Assembly: GCA_020217035.1 (NCBI GenBank)
Contig: JAIWOG010000113.1
Location: 1 to 10,000 of the forward strand
Source: Magnetospirillum sp.
Lineage (GTDB): Bacteria; Pseudomonadota; Alphaproteobacteria; Rhodospirillales; Magnetospirillaceae
DNA length: 10,000 nucleotides
Direction: 5' to 3'
Part shown: positions 1-3,641 of the stretch, one piece after another
How the letters are laid out: the number at the start of each line of letters is the position of its first letter
How positions within the stretch are numbered: the stretch's first letter is position 1
Notes under the pieces: generated by a model
Told to the model about the DNA's origin: nothing
The model's database searches: none
The model's input: the letters and a program-made list of their open reading frames with translations, nothing else
Program-made: the position numbers and the translations under genes

Positions 1-298
1 GCGAGCCGCGCAACTGGCCGATCAGGGTTTCGCCCAGGCTCATCAGGTCGCGGATGGTGCTGGACAGTTCGCCTTCCAGCGACTGGGTGATGGAATCGAT
101 GCTTTGCGAGACGTTCTTCACTTCGTTGGCCACCACCGCGAATCCCTTTCCGGCTTCGCCGGCGCGGGTGGCTTCGATCAGGGCGTTCAGGGACAGGATG
201 CGGGTGGTGCCGGTGACCTTCTTGATGGCCTGGATTTTGTTGTTGGCCACGTCGTGGACGGCGCGGGTCAATTCAAGGATACGTTCCGGTTCCGACAT
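1..298 (-). CDS. Methyl-accepting chemotaxis protein, soluble, N-terminal part (cut by window edge)
   Basis: Reading leftwards from ATG 298-296, 99 codons are open to the window edge. The protein shows the highly conserved hairpin tip of chemoreceptor signalling domains: [14 protein letters not shown] at residues 34-47, followed by [15 protein letters not shown] at 48-62. This tip binds CheW and CheA and sets kinase activity. There is no signal peptide or membrane segment before it, and the tip comes only about 35 residues after the start, so the receptor is cytoplasmic and its descending helix is very short. Any sensor domain must lie C-terminal, outside the window. An AGGGGGG ribosome binding site (309-303) sits 4 bases before the ATG and supports this start. 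The gene follows dksA in the same direction but is separated from it by a strong terminator, so it probably has its own promoter. Family assignment is firm; the stimulus is unknown. Confidence 0.88.
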   Translation of the reverse strand, partial: MSEPERILELTRAVHDVANNKIQAIKKVTGTTRILSLNALIEATRAGEAGKGFAVVANEVKNVSQSIDSITQSLEGELSSTIRDLMSLGETLIGQLRGS

Positions 299-319
299 GC
301 TACCCCCCTATGAACATTT

Positions 320-331
320 TTTGTGCACAAA
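320..331. repeat. 12-bp perfect palindrome in the chemoreceptor leader
   Basis: TTTGTGCACAAA is a perfect 12-base palindrome between the candidate -10 box and the ribosome binding site of the chemoreceptor gene. At about +10 to +21 it is well placed to act as an operator that blocks transcription. No specific regulator can be named from the sequence. Confidence 0.4.
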
Positions 332-347
332 CCCCTCTGCGGTCCAA

Positions 348-374
348 TTTATAGGCAATGTATTTATGTTTCAA
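348..374 (-). promoter_or_regulatory. Candidate sigma70-type promoter for the chemoreceptor gene
   Basis: On the minus strand TTGAAA (374-369) is followed after 15 bases by TATAAA (353-348). This lies in an AT-rich patch that stands out from the GC-rich surroundings, downstream of the dksA terminator and upstream of the chemoreceptor start. Both boxes are good, but the spacer is shorter than the ideal 17, so the call is tentative. The predicted start near 341 would give a leader of about 43 bases. Confidence 0.4.
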
Positions 375-402
375 TAATGCGTCGCAGCTTGGATCGCATT
401 AT
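374..402. repeat. 8-bp inverted repeat ATAATGCG-N13-CGCATTAT
   Basis: Two exact 8-base arms (374-381 and 395-402) face each other across 13 bases, centred near 388. The left arm touches the candidate -35 box of the chemoreceptor promoter. The 21-base centre-to-centre spacing is two helical turns, which fits a dimeric regulator. It could also be chance; no function is shown. Confidence 0.3.
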
Positions 403-410
403 CTGGCGGA

Positions 411-448
411 AAAACAAAAAGGGCCCCGCCGAAGCGGGACCCTTTTTT
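411..448 (-). terminator. Rho-independent terminator of dksA
   Basis: Read on the minus strand, the stem GGGTCCCGC / GCGGGGCCC closes a UUCG tetraloop and is followed by TTTTTGTTTTT. All nine stem pairs form on this strand because the one non-Watson-Crick position is a G-U wobble; on the plus strand the same position is a C-A mismatch. The hairpin begins about 35 bases after the dksA stop codon. The A run on its far side may allow weaker termination in the other direction. Confidence 0.9.
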
Positions 449-476
449 CGGGAAGCGACACCCTTGGAAAGGCGCC

Positions 477-893
477 TCAATCCTCGCGATGCGTGCGCTC
501 CATGCGCTCGTGGCGCTCCTGCGCCTCGATGGACAGCGTGGCGATGGGACGGGCTTCCAGGCGACGGATGGTGATGGGCTCGCCGGTTTCCTCGCAATAA
601 CCATAGGACCCGTCATGAATGCGTTCGATGGCAGCGTCGATCTTGGCGATCAACTTGCGTTCGCGGTCGCGGGTCCGCAGTTCCAGCGCCCGGTCGGTCT
701 CGGCCGAGGCGCGGTCGGCGATGTCGGGTTCCTGCAACCCGCCTTCCTGCAGGTGGGCCAGGGTTTCGTCGGATTCGCGCAGCAATTCAGAACGCCAGGC
801 GAGCAGTTTTTGGCGAAAATATTCCTTCATGTTCTCGTTCATGAAGGGCTCGTCCTCGGACGGGCGGTAATCCGGCGGCAGCGTGACGGTCAT
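477..893 (-). CDS. dksA: RNA polymerase-binding transcription factor DksA, one-cysteine type
   Basis: This 138-residue protein matches the DksA family. DksA enters the RNA polymerase secondary channel and, with ppGpp, tunes promoters in the stringent response. Residues 23-95 form the long coiled coil, and its tip carries the conserved acidic pair in PDIADRAS (D57, D60, then A62). The C-terminal globular part follows (GYCEETGEP, RRLEARPIATL). Of the four zinc-finger cysteines in E. coli DksA, only C100 remains; the others are T103, S121 and A124, so this is a zinc-independent form, as is common in alphaproteobacteria and in Pseudomonas DksA2. The start at 893 is chosen over an upstream ATG at 983 because the upstream start would lie ahead of the promoter, the family begins here, and GGGGGA lies 4 bases before the ATG. 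Its neighbours are fliX upstream and a strong terminator downstream. Confidence 0.95.
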   Translation of the reverse strand: MTVTLPPDYRPSEDEPFMNENMKEYFRQKLLAWRSELLRESDETLAHLQEGGLQEPDIADRASAETDRALELRTRDRERKLIAKIDAAIERIHDGSYGYCEETGEPITIRRLEARPIATLSIEAQERHERMERTHRED

Positions 894-935
894 CCAATCC
901 CCCGATTTGCTGTCGGTTCGATCAAGTCGGCCCGC

Positions 936-964
936 AATATATGGTGTGACCCACCCTATCGCAA
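936..964 (-). promoter_or_regulatory. Sigma70-type promoter of dksA
   Basis: On the minus strand TTGCGA (964-959) and TATATT (941-936) are separated by exactly 17 bases, close to the TTGACA/TATAAT consensus. They sit in the 114-base gap between fliX and dksA. The predicted transcript start near 929 gives a leader of about 36 bases before the dksA ATG. This suggests dksA is transcribed independently of fliX, although read-through from fliX is not excluded. Confidence 0.6.
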
Positions 965-1007
965 GCGCGGATGTTCGTCGCACGTTCAGGGATGGGAAAG
1001 AAATGCG

Positions 1008-1445
1008 TCAGCGGCCACGGCTGAGCTTGGCGATTTCCACTTCCGCCCGCAGCTCGATCTCGTCCAAAAGCGCCGCCAGACGCGGGTCGGGGCAGACCTC
1101 CTTGCGGGATCGCACCATCTCGGCCAACTGCACCAGCTTGGATTCGGGAACCGTGCCCAACAGCAAGCCGTGACGCAGTTCTTCCAGCTTGTCCAGGATG
1201 TCCTCGGCGTGACGGATGTGGCGCTGACGGGCCTCGCGGTCGGCGGAATCCCCCACCGCTTGGGCGATCAGCAACGCGTCGACCGCGCCGATGGCGGCGG
1301 GCGTGTCGGCGGCGTGGACATCCTCCATGGTCTCCATGGCGTCGACCAAGGCTTGCTTGAATTCGTTTTTCTTGCCGTCGGACTTGCCGACGCGGCGGGC
1401 ACCCCCGGACGCGGCGGCCCCCGATCCGACCCCGGAAACCTTCAT
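1008..1445 (-). CDS. fliX: Flagellar assembly regulator FliX (class II)
   Basis: A 145-residue soluble protein matching FliX of Caulobacter and relatives in length and conserved blocks. It has a flexible Gly/Ala/Ser-rich N-terminus starting MKVSGVGSG, a conserved helical core at about 69-100 (DREARQRHIRHAEDILDKL, then RHGLLLGTVP), and the C-terminal block RLAALLDEIELRAEVEIAKL at 122-141. In Caulobacter FliX binds the sigma54 activator FlbD and couples late flagellar gene expression to early assembly. The gene is divergent from flgI, the arrangement known from Caulobacter, and flgI here carries a sigma54 promoter, so the same regulatory role is a reasonable inference. The upstream Shine-Dalgarno is weak (GGGG, 5 bases before the ATG). 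I see no convincing promoter; TACACT at 1490-1485 is a possible -10 box with no good -35. FlbD itself is not in the window. Confidence 0.93.
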   Translation of the reverse strand: MKVSGVGSGAAASGGARRVGKSDGKKNEFKQALVDAMETMEDVHAADTPAAIGAVDALLIAQAVGDSADREARQRHIRHAEDILDKLEELRHGLLLGTVPESKLVQLAEMVRSRKEVCPDPRLAALLDEIELRAEVEIAKLSRGR

Positions 1446-1545
1446 GGAACCCCGATGGCTGTGGGTTGGTCAGACTTCGCCACAGTGTAACCGGCCCAGG
1501 CTTCGGACGAAAGCCGCTATTTCTGCCGGGCGAACCGGGAAGAAG

Positions 1546-1560
1546 CGGCAATTATTGCCG
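1546..1560. promoter_or_regulatory. 15-bp palindrome, candidate activator (enhancer) site of the flgI sigma54 promoter
   Basis: CGGCAAT-T-ATTGCCG is a perfect 7+7 inverted repeat. A further GGCAA half-site at 1571-1575 pairs with TTGCC at 1555-1559 across 11 bases. The centre at 1553 lies about 99 bases upstream of the predicted sigma54 start at 1652, the usual distance for a sigma54 activator such as FlbD. It also lies 107 bases upstream of the fliX start, so it could act on both genes. The binding protein is inferred from context only. Confidence 0.5.
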
Positions 1561-1594
1561 GTCGGCGCCGGGCAAGGTCACGCCAAAATCACAG

Positions 1595-1607
1595 CAAGCC
1601 ATTGAAT
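1595..1607 (-). promoter_or_regulatory. Possible IHF site between enhancer and sigma54 promoter
   Basis: On the minus strand ATTCAATGGCTTG differs at one position from the IHF consensus WATCAANNNNTTR. It lies in an AT-rich patch between the palindrome at 1546-1560 and the -24 box, where IHF bends DNA in other flagellar sigma54 promoters. The consensus is degenerate, so position is the main support. Confidence 0.3.
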
Positions 1608-1625
1608 TAATTACACTTCATCGGC

Positions 1626-1641
1626 TGGCACAGGCTTCGCA
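1626..1641 (+). promoter_or_regulatory. Sigma54 (RpoN) -24/-12 promoter of the flgI operon
   Basis: TGGCACAGGCTTCGCA matches the sigma54 consensus TGGCACGNNNNTTGCW except at two positions. It keeps the essential GG (1627-1628) and GC (1639-1640) at the required 12-base separation. The predicted transcript start is near 1652, giving a leader of about 38 bases before the flgI ATG at 1690. It also rules out the upstream in-frame ATG at 1645 as the usual start, since that would precede the transcript. Confidence 0.75.
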
Positions 1642-1680
1642 TGGATGACGACGCATTATTCCGTCGCCTGCTGCCCTGTC

Positions 1681-1692
1681 GAGGACGCCATG
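1681..1692 (+). promoter_or_regulatory. Ribosome binding site that decides the flgI start
   Basis: GAGG (1681-1684) stands 5 bases before ATG 1690-1692. The alternative ATG at 1645 has no Shine-Dalgarno and would put extra non-hydrophobic residues before the signal peptide. Confidence 0.7.
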
Positions 1693-2877
1693 TTCCGCAA
1701 AGCCAAAGCCAAAGTCGCCAACTCATCCGCCATCCGGGCCTTCGCCCTGGCGGCGGGTCTTGTCGCCGCGACCCTGCTGGCCATGCCGCCGGTCGCCCAT
1801 GGGGCGTCACGCATCAAGGACATCGCCGATTTCGAAGGCGTGCGCGACAACCTTTTGGTCGGCTACGGCCTGGTGGTCGGCCTGAACGGCACCGGCGACG
1901 ACTTGACCAACGCGCCCTTCACCAAGGAATCGCTGGTCGCCATGCTGGAGCGCCTGGGCGTCAACATCCGCGAACAGGGCGGCACCATCGCCACTGTCAA
2001 GCCCAAGAACGTGGCCGCCGTCATGGTCACCGCCACCCTGCCGCCCTTCGCCCGCCAGGGCACCCGCGTCGATATCGCCGTGTCCGCCATGGGCGACGCC
2101 AAGTCGCTGGAAGGCGGCACGCTGCTGGTCACCCCGCTGGTCGGCGCCGACGGCGAGATTTACGCCGTGGCGCAAGGCGGCCTGGCCGGTGTCGGCTTCA
2201 CCGCTTCGGGTGGCGGCACCTCGGGGGCGCAGACCTCGGTGCGCAAGGGCATCCCCACCACCGGCAAGATCGCCAACGGCGCCATCGTCGAACGCGAGCT
2301 GCCTTTCGAGATGGCGCATCTGGAAACGGTGAAGCTGTCGCTTCGCAACCCCGACTTCACCACCGCCAACCGCACCGCCCAAGCGGTCAACGCCTATCTG
2401 GGCGGCGCCGTGGCCCGCCCCATCGATCCCAGCACCGTGCAGATCACCGTGCCTGGCGACTATCGCGGCAACGTGGTCGGCCTGTTGACCGACATCGAGC
2501 AGTTGAAGGTCGAGCCCGACCAGGTGGCCAAGATCGTCATCGACGACGCCACCGGCACCATCGTCATGGGCGAGAACGTGCGCATCAGCACCGTCGCCGT
2601 GGCCCAAGGCCAGCTGACCGTGCGCATCACCGAGACGCCGCAGGTGTCGCAGCCCTCGCCGTTCTCGAGCACCGGCGACACCACCGTGGTCGATCGCACC
2701 GATATCGAGATCGACGAAGGCCAGGGCAAGAAGCTGACCGTCGTTCCCCATGGCGTCACCTTGCAGGACTTGGTGGCCGGACTGAACGCCCTGGGCATCA
2801 GCCCGCGCGAATTGATCGCCATCTTGCAGACCATCAAGGCGGCCGGCGCCATCCAAGCCGACATCGAGGTGATGTGA
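1690..2877 (+). CDS. flgI: Flagellar P-ring protein FlgI
   Basis: This 395-residue precursor is FlgI, which is exported by Sec and assembles in the periplasm into the P-ring around the rod, in the peptidoglycan layer. Residues 1-39 form a signal peptide: basic MFRKAKAK, then a hydrophobic core around 17-35, and likely cleavage near AHGA/S. The mature protein opens with the family signature RIKDIADFEGVRDN and LLVGYGLVVGLNGTGD (about 41-70), and ends with LVAGLNALGISPRELIAIL and an IQADIEVM tail. Length is normal for the family. No cysteine is present, whereas enterobacterial FlgI has a disulphide needed for stability. It is the first gene of the operon, behind a sigma54 promoter, and its stop overlaps the flgJ start by one base. 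flgA and flgH, often near flgI, are not in the window. Confidence 0.97.
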   Translation: MFRKAKAKVANSSAIRAFALAAGLVAATLLAMPPVAHGASRIKDIADFEGVRDNLLVGYGLVVGLNGTGDDLTNAPFTKESLVAMLERLGVNIREQGGTIATVKPKNVAAVMVTATLPPFARQGTRVDIAVSAMGDAKSLEGGTLLVTPLVGADGEIYAVAQGGLAGVGFTASGGGTSGAQTSVRKGIPTTGKIANGAIVERELPFEMAHLETVKLSLRNPDFTTANRTAQAVNAYLGGAVARPIDPSTVQITVPGDYRGNVVGLLTDIEQLKVEPDQVAKIVIDDATGTIVMGENVRISTVAVAQGQLTVRITETPQVSQPSPFSSTGDTTVVDRTDIEIDEGQGKKLTVVPHGVTLQDLVAGLNALGISPRELIAILQTIKAAGAIQADIEVM

Positions 2878-3185
2878 TGAACGTCGACACCACCTCGGCG
2901 CAATTGGCGGTCAGTGCACCTGCCGCCGTCAACGCCCACGCCGCCAGCGCCCAGCAGGCCCAGGCGGTCGGCAAGCAATTCGAAACCATGTTCGTCAGCC
3001 AGATGCTGCAACATATGTTCGAGGGCATCAAAACCGAGGAAGGCCCCTTTGGCGGCGGCCATGCCGAGGCCATGTTCCGCCCCATGTTGCTGGAAGAATA
3101 TGCGAAGATGATCACCAATCGCCCCGGTGGCATCGGCCTGGCCGACCAGGTCACCCGGACGCTGTTGCAGAACCAGGAGGTTTGA
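2877..3185 (+). CDS. flgJ: Rod-binding protein, FlgJ N-terminal type without muramidase domain
   Basis: A 102-residue protein matching only the rod-binding half of enterobacterial FlgJ. The signature runs from about 30 to 97: VGKQFETMFVSQMLQHMF, EAMFRPMLLEEYAKMI, then GIGLADQVTRTLL. This domain caps and helps assemble the growing rod in the periplasm. The C-terminal glucosaminidase domain of E. coli FlgJ (about 313 residues in all) is absent and there is no in-frame continuation, so a separate enzyme must open the peptidoglycan, as is known for many alphaproteobacteria. The ATG overlaps the flgI stop by one base in TGATG, which suggests translational coupling, and GAGGTGA lies just upstream. 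Short and easily missed because a longer open frame from 1641 contains it. Confidence 0.9.
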   Translation: MNVDTTSAQLAVSAPAAVNAHAASAQQAQAVGKQFETMFVSQMLQHMFEGIKTEEGPFGGGHAEAMFRPMLLEEYAKMITNRPGGIGLADQVTRTLLQNQEV

Positions 3186-3190
3186 CGATG
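3175..3190 (+). promoter_or_regulatory. Strong ribosome binding site that decides the flgN start
   Basis: AGGAGG (3175-3180), inside the end of flgJ, is 7 bases before ATG 3188-3190. An in-frame TTG at 3182 is only 1 base from it, too close to be used. Confidence 0.8.
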
Positions 3191-3628
3191 ACCGAGACCG
3201 CCACCTTGAACATCGACGACATCGTCTGGGCCTGCACCAACCTGTGCGAGCTGCTGGAATTCGAAAACGACGCGCTGAAGCAGCACGATTCGCGCACCGT
3301 GCGCGAACTGGCGGAAAACAAGGCAGCACTGGCCCGCATCTACGAAAGCGCCATCATCCCGCTGGCCGAGAACCCGTCCTTGGCCGACGCGCTGGAGCCG
3401 GAACAAAAGGAAGAGCTGACCGCCCTGGGCCATCGCCTGAAGGCTTTGGTGGAAGAAAACGCCCGGCGCCTGAAAGCCGAGATCGACGCCACCCAGATGC
3501 TGATGGACGCCATGGTAGCCGCGGTGAAAAGCAACACCACCAACACCGTGACCTATGGCCCGGCGGGCCAGTTCGGCGCCGCCCCCACCGGCGAGCAGAA
3601 CTCGCTGGCCTTCAACCAGACCCTGTGA
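3188..3628 (+). CDS. flgN: FlgN-type flagellar export chaperone
   Basis: This 146-residue protein is predicted to be almost entirely helical up to about residue 115 (blocks LCELLEFENDALKQHD, RELAENKAALARIY, and LKALVEENARRLKAEID), with a Gly/Asn-rich tail ending NSLAFNQTL. It has no signal peptide or membrane segment. Size, helical pattern and position immediately before flgK fit the FlgN family, cytoplasmic chaperones that bind the C-termini of FlgK and FlgL and deliver them to the flagellar type III export gate. Sequence conservation in this family is low, so the call rests on the pattern and the gene order together. It starts 2 bases after flgJ and ends 13 bases before flgK, so it belongs to the operon. 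It may alternatively be annotated only as a hypothetical flagellar protein. Confidence 0.75.
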   Translation: MTETATLNIDDIVWACTNLCELLEFENDALKQHDSRTVRELAENKAALARIYESAIIPLAENPSLADALEPEQKEELTALGHRLKALVEENARRLKAEIDATQMLMDAMVAAVKSNTTNTVTYGPAGQFGAAPTGEQNSLAFNQTL

Positions 3629-3641
3629 CCGGAGCGCCATC

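Noticed and set aside
894..983. Upstream ATG for dksA at 983
   Set aside because: It is ahead of the dksA promoter and adds 30 residues not seen in the family.
489..1490. Plus-strand open frame of 333 codons across dksA and fliX
   Set aside because: It spans two well-recognised minus-strand genes and the dksA promoter, and its product resembles no family.
1604..1615. AATTAATTA patch as a CtrA box
   Set aside because: The TTAA-N7-TTAA spacing is not present; it is simply part of the AT-rich promoter region.
1645..1689. Upstream ATG for flgI at 1645
   Set aside because: It lies ahead of the predicted sigma54 transcript start at 1652, has no ribosome site and adds residues before the signal peptide that do not fit one.
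1807..2856. Minus-strand open frame of 349 codons opposite flgI
   Set aside because: Gly/Asp/His/Gln-rich shadow of flgI codon use with no motif.
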